Shown here: positions 6,601-12,956 of the stretch, one piece after another | How positions within the stretch are numbered: the first letter of the stretch is position 1 | How the letters are laid out: each line of letters starts with the position of its first letter | Source: an uncultured Muribaculaceae bacterium | GTDB taxonomy: Bacteria; Bacteroidota; Bacteroidia; Bacteroidales; Muribaculaceae | Assembly: GCA_904501735.1 (NCBI GenBank) | Contig: CAJGBY010000026.1 | Span: 1-13,155 of the forward strand | Length of the DNA stretch: 13,155 nt | Reading direction: 5' to 3' | Notes under the pieces: model-generated | The model's database searches: none | Told to the model about the DNA's origin: nothing | The model's input: the letters and a program-made list of their open reading frames with translations, nothing else | Translations under genes and position numbers: made by a program

Positions 6601-7292
6601 TACGCCGTAGGATAATCGCCATCAATAGGGGGATTCACACTCTCGCGGTTGAATGGAAGGAATCGGGTCTCCTCGCCAGCGAGTTTAGTGGTCATGAACA
6701 CAAAACTATTGTCCATCACAAAGTGGACCAAGCAGTTACGCAACATGCGGTTGTTCGCCTCGCGGTTGTAGCGGTACTGGTATATGCCGTGACCATAATT
6801 CTGACCAGTGCCCTCGTTTTTCAACTCGAGGGTCATCAGAGGCAGACCATTGAGCAAGATGCAGAGGTCCAACTCGTTGCCTCTGTCAACCACACCATTG
6901 CTGTATCGCATTTGGCGCACCACACTGAATCGGTTGGCAAGATAGAGTTGATAGTTTGCGCTTTCAGGTCCATCGAGCGATGGTTTAGGCATCATGAATC
7001 GGATTTTAGTGCCACGTATAGTAATGCCTTTGTTGAAAAGGTTCAACAAGCTCTCGCCACGATTGACATGCTTATTGATTTCAGCCACCACTGTATCGGT
7101 TTCACGACCAGGGAAAAACGACGATAAACGTTGCCATGCCACAATTTGAGCGCGAAGGAAGCACTCCAACATCTCGTGGTCGACAAGATTTTCGATGTCG
7201 AATTGAGCACTGGTACGTTGAGTATACAACTTGCTCGATGCCAAATATTCGGCAATATGTTCTTCAAATGCTTTTTCTGTTAATGTATACAT
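3681..7292 (-). CDS. hsdR: Type I restriction-modification system, restriction (motor/nuclease) subunit
   Basis: HsdR binds the HsdM-HsdS methyltransferase, translocates unmodified DNA with ATP and cuts it. All key elements are present in 1203 residues: an N-terminal PD-(D/E)xK nuclease (D142, then E156-L-K158 in TLELKNE), a Q-like FHQ at 266-268, Walker A SAGSGKT (293-299), Walker B DEAH (400-403), motif III TAT (462-464), motif V VAEKFQTGFDQP (649-660) and motif VI QTLSRLNR (678-685), followed by a long C-terminal helical region that in the family contacts the methyltransferase. Length is slightly above the common 1000-1100 residues, with no frameshift. It is the last gene of the operon, starting 25 bp after hsdS, and is followed by a strong terminator. 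The start MYTLTEKAFEEHI suits the family: the conserved TExxFEExI helix begins a few residues after Met. Confidence 0.96.
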   Translation of the reverse strand: MYTLTEKAFEEHIAEYLASSKLYTQRTSAQFDIENLVDHEMLECFLRAQIVAWQRLSSFFPGRETDTVVAEINKHVNRGESLLNLFNKGITIRGTKIRFMMPKPSLDGPESANYQLYLANRFSVVRQMRYSNGVVDRGNELDLCILLNGLPLMTLELKNEGTGQNYGHGIYQYRYNREANNRMLRNCLVHFVMDNSFVFMTTKLAGEETRFLPFNRESVNPPIDGDYPTAYMWREILQADSLLDIIENFIKRYKDGDKTVVIFPRFHQLRAVRKMRQMAATDGPGHNYLIQHSAGSGKTKSMAWLAHQLANMTNPDRTPLFDSIIMVTDRIVLNRNMADDVVNFETVAGTVKDIRRGSKNLATALNEGGHRIIISTVQKFAFALEHLKRNQQRKYAIIVDEAHTAIGNEATKDIVNALSTDADLQQLSDFNPADYEDQVDALLAYMQVMRRQMSHISYFAFTATPKDKTYALYGIQEGPDKGKAHDLYSMKQAIDEKFILDVLVNYKNYTTMFELIEKNPTEDQERLFGEKKALSVIYSELNKNPYIMLRKAHMMLEHFMQHTIKKIGHKAKAMVVCDSRRAAADYKRLLDRLIADNYDGQIKTLVAFSGEVEDSHGRRCTEANMNDNAVFDDGIREKFKEDDYKILIVAEKFQTGFDQPLLHTMYVDRILGGIQCIQTLSRLNRCYPGKDDTMVIDFRNDPQQVQEAFQRYYTETALDGEVDTQRVYTLKSDIEDFMIFNDTEVKMVTDALLTQKGTAGVPSILKRIVDDRVVNLTDEEQYRYRQLVGRYVRQYGFIAQFMNFTDPDLERFYVFCKIFYKFLPYTKETLPMEIMELIDLDKLRIQMAFEGQLDLEDESQVIDSPRIGDPGQKKEDEEKTVAEILNLANSQFEGLLNENDKILRQIWDAILSDPQVIDAFHAGNNYDILIQIVREKFDEKVALEIEKYYNFAEVLEREQAFSVTLIRRFVDALAERTAKASNFVYDEERLKEALCNAHDAEISVFYNTEEVVDMLFHTLNTASIPQLDGVDGLVKTALNNAYVNDTIGLLDKRTYFNSLVAKYEAYLKKLYYLLYQEDVPRNPNTPTKEPALAECIFAFKCLRWLKNTTDANRFAFQQYLEMLRQWRNDEAHIAPNATEQEVNMAIKVVGAMYLYVVANSMRELESKDTAELTNDVPFASVVTYTDAENIVDYHKAAESSDNN

Positions 7293-7317
7293 ATATCAAT
7301 ATTTTTTTTTGAGGGAT

Positions 7318-8607
7318 TCAACACACTTTTATTTTTCCTGTCACCGCCTCGGTTATTATGCTTTGTTTCAATTCGTTGAGCAATTCGATGCGACGATTGA
7401 TTTTAGCTATTTGAGCATCTATTTTCGAAGTTTCAGCTTCAAGGTAATTAACTATGGTTTGCTGCTCAGAAAGCGGGGGAAGAGATACTTTTAATTTTTT
7501 AATAATATCTTGACTTATATTTGGTTGACCTCCTCCCATAGCATCAACTAAAAGTTGTTTTTTTGCACCTAAAAACAAGAAAAAAGCAAAAGAAGGCAGA
7601 CAACGTTTTGACTTAGGTAATACACAACATGCTTGATTTGTTGCTGTTGAAATTTTTAATAATCCAACTTTTCCAATCGTTGCGCCATACATAGCAATTA
7701 CAACAGAATCTGAGGGATAAAATTTTAATTTACATTCATCTACAGCTAATTGTGTGATTTTTTTTGATGTATCTTCAATATTTCCATCATTTAAGTCACC
7801 AGTTTGTAACCAATATAACCCATCATCTTCTGCATAATAATTTTTATTACTTGTTGAAGGTGTTGTTCCACTACCAATTCCATCAAATACTAAAGAGGTT
7901 TTCATCACCTCCCAATGCTCAGGCACTTCCTCAATCCATTCTACTCCACTATTTTTCATAGGGGCGTGGGGATTGAGACCTTTAGTCACAGCGTCGGTTA
8001 TGATGGTTTGCTTCAACTCATTGAGCAACTCAATTTTACGTTTTTGCACATCGATAGAACCATTTATCTTTGCACACTTCGCATCAAGATAGTTGGCTAT
8101 GGCTTGTTGCTCTGGGAGAGGGGGAAGAGCAATATAATAGTTTTTAATACCTGTTGCTGATATATTAGGTTGTGCAGAACCATCTGACATTAAATAAATA
8201 TATTCGAGAAAAATTGGTGATAGCAAATTATACCAAATAGATTTGTAATTATCACTTCTTAAAATACCAACACGTTGATTTATATAACCTCTATCATCAG
8301 AAGTACACAAACCCACCTTACCTACTGTTGCTCCACTCATTGCAATTAAAATATCATTACAAGCAACTTCATAACCTATTAAAGCATTTTGTTTTTCCAC
8401 ATACAAAACATCATCATAGGATATTTTTTCATTGCATATATCTCCAATCCTTATAACTGGGAATTCAGCATCAGCAGAGAATATATCACTTTTAAATGCG
8501 AAACCATTAATAAATTGACATAAAAACTTTAAACGTTTCACCTCCCAATGTTCAGGCACTTCGCCTAACCATACTACTCCACTATCTTTATATTTTTCAT
8601 ATTTCAT
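7318..8607 (-). CDS. hsdS: Type I restriction-modification system, specificity subunit
   Basis: HsdS selects the bipartite recognition site and holds two HsdM (and HsdR) subunits. In 429 residues the classic order is visible: conserved start with WLGEVPEHWEVKRL (13-26), target-recognition domain 1 (about 24-158), central conserved helix LPPLPEQQAIANYLDAK to TKGLNP (161-212), a second WIEEVPEHWEV (224-234), target-recognition domain 2 (about 233-374), and the C-terminal conserved helix LPPLSEQQTIVNYLEAE to AVTGK (376-424). The two TRDs are clearly richer in A+T than the conserved parts and than hsdM or hsdR, the usual sign of domain exchange. Direct DNA repeats at both conserved regions would support such swaps. 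It starts 12 bp after hsdM and ends 25 bp before hsdR. The DNA target cannot be read from sequence. There is no second or partial hsdS copy in the window. Confidence 0.96.
   Translation of the reverse strand: MKYEKYKDSGVVWLGEVPEHWEVKRLKFLCQFINGFAFKSDIFSADAEFPVIRIGDICNEKISYDDVLYVEKQNALIGYEVACNDILIAMSGATVGKVGLCTSDDRGYINQRVGILRSDNYKSIWYNLLSPIFLEYIYLMSDGSAQPNISATGIKNYYIALPPLPEQQAIANYLDAKCAKINGSIDVQKRKIELLNELKQTIITDAVTKGLNPHAPMKNSGVEWIEEVPEHWEVMKTSLVFDGIGSGTTPSTSNKNYYAEDDGLYWLQTGDLNDGNIEDTSKKITQLAVDECKLKFYPSDSVVIAMYGATIGKVGLLKISTATNQACCVLPKSKRCLPSFAFFLFLGAKKQLLVDAMGGGQPNISQDIIKKLKVSLPPLSEQQTIVNYLEAETSKIDAQIAKINRRIELLNELKQSIITEAVTGKIKVC
7340..7480 (-). repeat. hsdS internal repeat, distal copy
   Basis: DNA encoding the C-terminal conserved helix of HsdS (EQQ...NYLEA to IITEAVTG). 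It is a diverged direct repeat of 7985-8125, for example ELLNELKQ(S/T)IIT in both. It may act as a crossover point for exchange of the second target-recognition domain. Confidence 0.7.
7906..7929 (-). repeat. hsdS internal repeat, 24 bp, copy 2
   Basis: 23 of 24 bases match 8539-8562. Both encode the EVPEHWEV segment that precedes a target-recognition domain. Such near-identical direct repeats allow recombination between TRD cassettes. Confidence 0.85.
7985..8125 (-). repeat. hsdS internal repeat, central copy
   Basis: DNA encoding the central conserved helix of HsdS; partner of 7340-7480. Confidence 0.7.
8539..8562 (-). repeat. hsdS internal repeat, 24 bp, copy 1
   Basis: Partner of 7906-7929, encoding EVPEHWEV just before target-recognition domain 1. 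Confidence 0.85.
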
Positions 8608-8619
8608 ATCGCCACAAAA

Positions 8620-10650
8620 TTAGAGAGTTATACTATCGTCGAGACTATTTAATTCTGCCAAAATATCGTCGGCTGTGCGTAATGGGCGATATTTGTAGAA
8701 TAGACGTGTGAAAGGAAACTCCACACCGAGTTTGTCATCCGAGTGGTCCATCCAAGCATCGGGAGCAAATGGCAACACCTCGCGTGCGAAATAGTCATCA
8801 GCATCTTGTTTTTGTGGTATCTTCTCTGTGTCGTTGAGAGCTTTGTTTGCCACCAAATCACTCGTGCGATCGAGCGGTTTTTCGTGAACCGCTGGCGCAT
8901 CTTCGCTCACCACAGCAAATGCCGAACGAAGGGCTTTGATGTCGGCAGCAGTGAATTTCACACCATGCGACTTAAGACAAGCGAAGAAGTCGCTATCCGA
9001 ACGGCGCACGTCGATGCCATCGATAGAGGCTACGGCTCGAAGGATAGCATTCTTTTGGGCGTTGGCATCGAACCCTTTGGCGTTGCACAACGCACGATAT
9101 TTTTCGGTAATAGATTCGAACCAGTGGCGCAACGGACGACGAGTGGCGACGTTGGTATAGCGGAAGTCGTCGTAGTCGAGCAATCGAGCAATTTCGAGGC
9201 ACTCCACTTCGCCAGTTTTGTCGTACACAATGTTGCGTGTTGCACTTTGGTAGTTGCTATAGAGCGAGAGGATGTCGGCTGCACCTTCGTCGCTGATTTC
9301 GAAACGTTTTTTGCCTAAATTCTTTTGCAAGAGGCGAGTGTATTCGGCATGCGCTGCGTTGATAAACAACACTTTGTCTTTGCGTTCGGCAGGGCGCTTG
9401 TTGTCGAGAATCCAGAGGTAGGTGGTGATGTCGGTGCCATAGAATAGGCTTTTAGGCAACGCCACGATGCAGTCGAGCAAATTGCGGTCGAGCAACATTC
9501 TGCGTATATTGCTCCAACCACTGCCTGCGTTGCCATTGAAGAGAGGCGAACCATTGAGTACGATGCCTATGCGCGACCCCTGCGTATTGTCCATCTTGGC
9601 AATCATATGTTGCAAGAAAAGTAGCGAACCATCGTTGCTACTTGGCAAACCAGCCTCGAAACGACCACCAGGACAATTGTCGTCCATCACACGTTTTTTT
9701 GTCTTTTCGTCCTTACCCCAATCCACACCAAATGGTGGGTTAGCCAACATGAAGTTGAAGGTTTTACCTTCCAATTTATCATCGGCAAGCGTGTCGCCAC
9801 AAAATAGTTGTTGGTCGAGATTTTGGTCTTCGCCCTTCATCAAAAGGTCCGATTTACAGATAGCATAGGTTTTCTCGTTGAGCTCTTGACCATAGAGATA
9901 TACTTTGAGGTCGCGACGACCCGATTTTTCTTGTAGATATTCGCGACTAGCGGTAAGGATACCACCTGTACCACAGCAAGGGTCGTAGATAGAGAAAGCA
10001 CGACCAGGGGTATACAATTCGTCCTCTTTGCCACACATTGTGAGCGACACAAGTAGGCGCACAATTTCGCGAGGAGTATAGAACTGACCTGCTTTGGTGT
10101 TGCTCGACTCCTTAGAGCGACGGATAACGATTTCGAACACCGTGCCCATCATAGCATTGCTCACCTTTTCGGGATGGAGGTCGGCATATTGCACGAAGCG
10201 TTGCACCACAGCAAAGAGTTTGTCGTGACGCTCCAAACGGCTATAAATAGGAGCAAGGTCGAGCGATTCGCTATTGGTGTCGGTGTGCACAAAATTAGCC
10301 AAGATATCTTTCACATTGTCGGTGAAACCTTCGAGGTAGGTTTGAAATGCTGTGCCTATCTGATTAGGTGCGCCAAGTAGGCGTTCCAAAGATAATCCCG
10401 ATTTATTGAAAAAAGTTAAGTTACGCTCTTTGAGCATAGCTTTCAAACGAATATCTTGCATGATAGCAGGCCTATCTTTAATTGTCTCTAACTCACGCAT
10501 AATATCGTCGCGATGAGCATCCAACACGCAGTCCAATCTACGCAAAAGCGTAAACGGAAGTATCACATCTTCCACCTCAGCATCATCGTATAAATTGCGG
10601 ATAATCTCTTTGATATCCCATATCACATTGGCTAATTCTTGTTCAGTCAT
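8620..10650 (-). CDS. hsdM: Type I restriction-modification system, DNA adenine methyltransferase subunit
   Basis: HsdM transfers a methyl group from S-adenosylmethionine to adenine N6 in the sites chosen by HsdS. The 676-residue protein has the N-terminal helical HsdM domain (about 1-165), then the family signature KAGQFYTPREIV (186-197), SAM-binding motif I IYDPCCGTGG (221-230; many relatives have DPACGTGG) and catalytic motif IV NPPF (304-307). It is longer than the frequent 500-550 residues because of a C-terminal extension ending in EFPFTRLFYKYRPLRTADDILAEL-like sequence, which is seen in a subset of HsdM proteins and probably helps subunit contacts. It follows paralogue C by 34 bp and precedes hsdS by 12 bp, so all four genes are likely one transcript. 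The N-terminus MTEQELANVIWDIKEIIR begins right at the first predicted helix, supporting the start. Confidence 0.96.
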   Translation of the reverse strand: MTEQELANVIWDIKEIIRNLYDDAEVEDVILPFTLLRRLDCVLDAHRDDIMRELETIKDRPAIMQDIRLKAMLKERNLTFFNKSGLSLERLLGAPNQIGTAFQTYLEGFTDNVKDILANFVHTDTNSESLDLAPIYSRLERHDKLFAVVQRFVQYADLHPEKVSNAMMGTVFEIVIRRSKESSNTKAGQFYTPREIVRLLVSLTMCGKEDELYTPGRAFSIYDPCCGTGGILTASREYLQEKSGRRDLKVYLYGQELNEKTYAICKSDLLMKGEDQNLDQQLFCGDTLADDKLEGKTFNFMLANPPFGVDWGKDEKTKKRVMDDNCPGGRFEAGLPSSNDGSLLFLQHMIAKMDNTQGSRIGIVLNGSPLFNGNAGSGWSNIRRMLLDRNLLDCIVALPKSLFYGTDITTYLWILDNKRPAERKDKVLFINAAHAEYTRLLQKNLGKKRFEISDEGAADILSLYSNYQSATRNIVYDKTGEVECLEIARLLDYDDFRYTNVATRRPLRHWFESITEKYRALCNAKGFDANAQKNAILRAVASIDGIDVRRSDSDFFACLKSHGVKFTAADIKALRSAFAVVSEDAPAVHEKPLDRTSDLVANKALNDTEKIPQKQDADDYFAREVLPFAPDAWMDHSDDKLGVEFPFTRLFYKYRPLRTADDILAELNSLDDSITL

Positions 10651-10684
10651 AGTAGGTTATTGTGTTTTTTAGAGTTAAATATTT

Positions 10685-11605
10685 TTATTCTTTATTGTTG
10701 TTATCATCTTCTTTGCCGTATGCCATGTCGATGATTCTTTGTGGCAATATGACGTTATAGTCTGCACGCAAGCCTCCCAAGTCTAAATCATCTAAATGCT
10801 TTACTATCGACTTATCTATTTTTCGATAGATATCGGGGTATATTTCACTGAGGTTCATACGATAAACATCGGTGGTTTTTGTTTTACGTATAAGGTCGAT
10901 GATTGATGTCACTTCGTCATTGGTGAGCCAAACAGAATTGGTAAGAATCGTAGAAAACTCATCTTCCTCAACATCGTCGACCGACCTTGACGTATTATGA
11001 TTTACCCACAATATATCCCCATCTACTTCAGCAACACTAAAAATTATATATTCATCTCCCCCTGCCATATCAATAATTTGTTGTGGGATTTCGATTTCGT
11101 ATTCGTTTGAACTATAGTCGAAGCCATTGTTGATGTGTTCGTAGAAGAAGTCGAGAAGTTGTTTGTCGGTAAGGGTTTCGACGTAGTCGCAGAGCCAATT
11201 TAGGAAGTATGAGATGTATCTGTATTTGTAACTATTGCCGGTCTCCCCGAATATTTTGATGTAGTCTTCTTCGTCGTATTTGAAGCCAAGTTCGTCTTCG
11301 CAGTAGGCAACAAATTCATCGTCGTATTCGTAGCAGTCGCCCTCAGAGAATCCTCTGCGTATAAAGTGAGCCTCCTCGGCAAGGTTGTAGATTTCGTTGA
11401 TATTTTCGCTTAGGAATTCGTAAATCTCCGGGTGTGACTCTTCTAGTTCGAGTTCTTCTATATCAGCAGTACCTTTTTCACGAATGAGTGCTACGATGGT
11501 TTCTACATAATCATCTGGCATTTCGAATTCGCCCTGAGCTGTTGTCCAAACCGAACCACAGTGTGAAAAACCTAAATTGATGTCGTCGTTGATTGTAATT
11601 TTCAT
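10685..11605 (-). CDS. Acidic two-module protein of unknown function, paralogue C, first gene of the hsd operon
   Basis: 306 residues, homologous over its full length to paralogue A (both have the MKIT start, LG(F/Y)SHCGSV at 11-19, VE(T)xVALIREKGT, and DLDLGGLR(A/V)DY near the end). Module 1 runs from residue 34 to IEIPQQIIDMAG (171-183); module 2 from VTSIIDLIRKTKTTD (232-246) to ILPQRIIDMA (286-295). By hand count there are about 71 Asp/Glu and 23 Lys/Arg, a net charge near -48. No catalytic motif, signal peptide or membrane helix can be seen. It lies 34 bp upstream of hsdM on the same strand with no terminator between, so it should be co-expressed with the restriction enzyme. Possible roles are regulation or inhibition of restriction by DNA mimicry, an immunity-type protein, or a passenger; none is proven. 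It is more diverged at DNA level from A and B than these are from each other. Confidence 0.85.
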   Translation of the reverse strand: MKITINDDINLGFSHCGSVWTTAQGEFEMPDDYVETIVALIREKGTADIEELELEESHPEIYEFLSENINEIYNLAEEAHFIRRGFSEGDCYEYDDEFVAYCEDELGFKYDEEDYIKIFGETGNSYKYRYISYFLNWLCDYVETLTDKQLLDFFYEHINNGFDYSSNEYEIEIPQQIIDMAGGDEYIIFSVAEVDGDILWVNHNTSRSVDDVEEDEFSTILTNSVWLTNDEVTSIIDLIRKTKTTDVYRMNLSEIYPDIYRKIDKSIVKHLDDLDLGGLRADYNVILPQRIIDMAYGKEDDNNNKE

Positions 11606-11632
11606 AGTGATTTTTAGTTTTTTTTCAAGTTA

Positions 11633-11640
11633 CAAAAATA
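11633..11640 (-). promoter_or_regulatory. Possible -7 element of the paralogue C / hsd operon
   Basis: TATTTTTG on the minus strand fits TAnnTTTG and would start transcription about 20 nt before the ATG at 11605. No TTG is seen at the expected -33 position, so the promoter is weak, activated, or elsewhere (a second TAnnTTTG, TAATTTTG, is at 11725-11732). Confidence 0.35.
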
Positions 11641-11742
11641 ATATTTTTTTTCTTATTTTAAGTCGTTTACACAGTTTATTTTTTTATGTTTTACAACATG
11701 TTTTCTTTGAATTTTTTTTGCCCACAAAATTACAGACTAACT

Positions 11743-11759
11743 TTGACAATTTATGTCAA
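11743..11759. promoter_or_regulatory. Candidate operator palindrome TTGACA-ATTTA-TGTCAA
   Basis: A perfect 6-bp inverted repeat with a 5-nt spacer, lying in the 178-bp gap between the repressor's terminator and paralogue C, 11 bp upstream of a -7-like TAATTTTG (11725-11732, minus). Eleven bases of it (TGACATAAATT) recur at 12628-12638, upstream of the repressor promoter. It may bind the S24 repressor or another dimeric regulator; this is inferred from position and symmetry. Confidence 0.35.
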
Positions 11760-11778
11760 TATTGAAAATATTTTATAC

Positions 11779-11814
11779 AAAAAAAATCCACCCCAATGAT
11801 ATGAGGTGGATTTT
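11779..11814 (-). terminator. Intrinsic terminator of the S24 repressor gene
   Basis: On the minus strand a 10-bp stem AAAATCCACC / GGTGGATTTT (11805-11814 with 11783-11792) around a 12-nt loop is followed by T residues continuing to 11779. It lies about 30 bp after the repressor stop codon and should separate its transcript from the hsd operon. Confidence 0.88.
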
Positions 11815-11845
11815 GGTGTTTTATGTTGTTGTTCAGGGGTTTATT

Positions 11846-12520
11846 CTACATCTCGGTGCTGCGAACAAGGCCGATGACGAGGGAGAGGGAGTTGATTTCG
11901 TTTTTTGGTAGGCGGAATGAACGGTGGCGTGGGTTCTCAGATACGCAGAGGATGCAGTCGGGGTCGTCGACACACTCTTCTACGCGCTTGAGCATGATGC
12001 CTTGGTTGCTGTCGATGACATAGACTTTGCCCCATTGGAAAAAGGTGATTTCTCTGATACGACGACAAGCAAGCAAATCGCCACTGCGATATTCGGGAGA
12101 CATGCTATCGCCCGACACGCGTATAATATAGTCGGCTCCGCTTTGAACAAATTGTGGTATCTCAATCCACTCGCAATCATAGTTCATAACGGCTGGCGAT
12201 GTGGTGCCATCCCACCCTGCTATGGCTTCCACTGGGAGCAATGGCAATGCGCGTCGGCGGTCGATGCTTGGTGTTTCGAACTGTGTTTCATCTTTTTTGA
12301 ACATTTCGCCTTCGCCTGTGAGCAACCATTTTTCGGAAATATTGGTGTATGTAGCAATAAATCTCGCCAATGTTTCTTCGGTAATTCCACTCTCCGACTC
12401 GAGCGTGCCTCGCGATATGCCTGTTATGCGATAGAATTCGCGTTTGCTAATTGACAATGTGTCAACGAAATATAGTATTCGCTCTTTGACTGCCGATGTC
12501 TTTTTGGGCTTGTCTTGCAT
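11846..12520 (-). CDS. HTH / S24 peptidase-domain (LexA-like) transcriptional repressor
   Basis: A cytoplasmic DNA-binding repressor of the LexA / phage C2 type. Numbering from the ATG at 12518-12520 (224 residues): helix-turn-helix region about 12-74 (REFYRITGISRGTLES, then ISEKWLLTGEGEMF, a form common in Bacteroidota), a linker, then the S24 domain with an Ala-Gly cleavage site in VEAIAGWDG (A101-G102), nucleophile S139 in SGDSMSPEY and general-base K178 in IMLKRVEE. All catalytic parts are present, so RecA-stimulated self-cleavage is plausible. The frame is open upstream to an ATG at 12592, but that codon lies inside the promoter -33 element, so the start at 12520 is preferred. It is upstream of the acidic-hsd operon, on the same strand, but separated by its own terminator. 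It could be a solitary prophage-type regulator or control neighbouring genes. Confidence 0.88.
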   Translation of the reverse strand: MQDKPKKTSAVKERILYFVDTLSISKREFYRITGISRGTLESESGITEETLARFIATYTNISEKWLLTGEGEMFKKDETQFETPSIDRRRALPLLPVEAIAGWDGTTSPAVMNYDCEWIEIPQFVQSGADYIIRVSGDSMSPEYRSGDLLACRRIREITFFQWGKVYVIDSNQGIMLKRVEECVDDPDCILCVSENPRHRSFRLPKNEINSLSLVIGLVRSTEM

Positions 12521-12561
12521 AGTGGTATGTTTTTTTGATTGGGTGTTACAATATTTTTCGG

Positions 12562-12593
12562 CAAAGATAGTGCTTTTTTTTTGAATGTACAAA
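12562..12593 (-). promoter_or_regulatory. Consensus Bacteroidota promoter of the S24 repressor gene
   Basis: On the minus strand TTTG (12590-12593) and TATCTTTG (12562-12569) are 20 nt apart, a full match to the -33/-7 consensus. Transcription would begin near 12555, giving a leader of about 35 nt before the ATG at 12520. This decides the start codon of the gene. Confidence 0.75.
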
Positions 12594-12653
12594 ATATTTT
12601 GTATTTTTTTTGTTTTTTTAGACAGAATGACATAAATTACTCCTTTCAGTCGT

Positions 12654-12717
12654 GTCTAAAGTCTACAGTCTATAGTCATTTATTGTCTGTTGTCTGTTGA
12701 CCGTTGACTGTTATCTG
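12654..12717. repeat. Degenerate 7-mer tandem array
   Basis: Units with a 7-bp period: GTCTAAA, GTCTACA, GTCTATA, then an interruption, then TTGTCTG, TTGTCTG, TTGACCG, TTGACTG, TTATCTG (12683-12717). It is related to the four-unit array at 190-217. Confidence 0.75.
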
Positions 12718-12721
12718 ACTT

Positions 12722-12820
12722 CGCGTGTGTGCGCGCGGGGGAAACATTATTTTTTCTCTGAATATTTTTTTATTATATATTTATAATTATATATATTATA
12801 TATACCTTATATATAAATAG
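12722..12820. other. Alternating purine-pyrimidine tract next to a very AT-rich tract
   Basis: CGCGTGTGTGCGCGCG (12722-12737) alternates strictly for 16 bases, a sequence able to adopt Z-DNA. It is followed by a stretch from about 12747 to 12820 made almost only of A and T, with many TATA steps. No gene is visible. Confidence 0.5.
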
Positions 12821-12911
12821 AGCGCGATTTTTTGTTTTTTTGTTGATTGTTAGCGAGTTACAATATTTATTACTCCTCATTTCTCACTCCTCATTCCTAA
12901 AAATGACCCTC

Positions 12912-12956
12912 TGTCCAAGTTGTCCAAGTTGTCCATCTTGTCCAAGTTATCCTTCT
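12912..12956. repeat. 9-bp tandem repeat array, right copy
   Basis: Five units: TGTCCAAGT twice, TGTCCATCT, TGTCCAAGT, TATCCTTCT. Bases 12921-12948 equal 3591-3618 exactly and in the same orientation. Confidence 0.85.

Noticed and set aside
5490..7127. Several long plus-strand frames opposite hsdR
   Set aside because: They are antisense shadows of a gene with all helicase and nuclease motifs; none shows a recognisable domain.
7318..8607. Phase-variable hsdS
   Set aside because: There is no invertase gene, second hsdS or long simple-sequence tract in the window; only repeats that could permit exchange.
10685..11605. Identification of paralogue C as ArdA
   Set aside because: Both are acidic, but C is much longer than typical ArdA (about 170 residues) and I see no ArdA sequence signature; charge and position alone do not justify the name.
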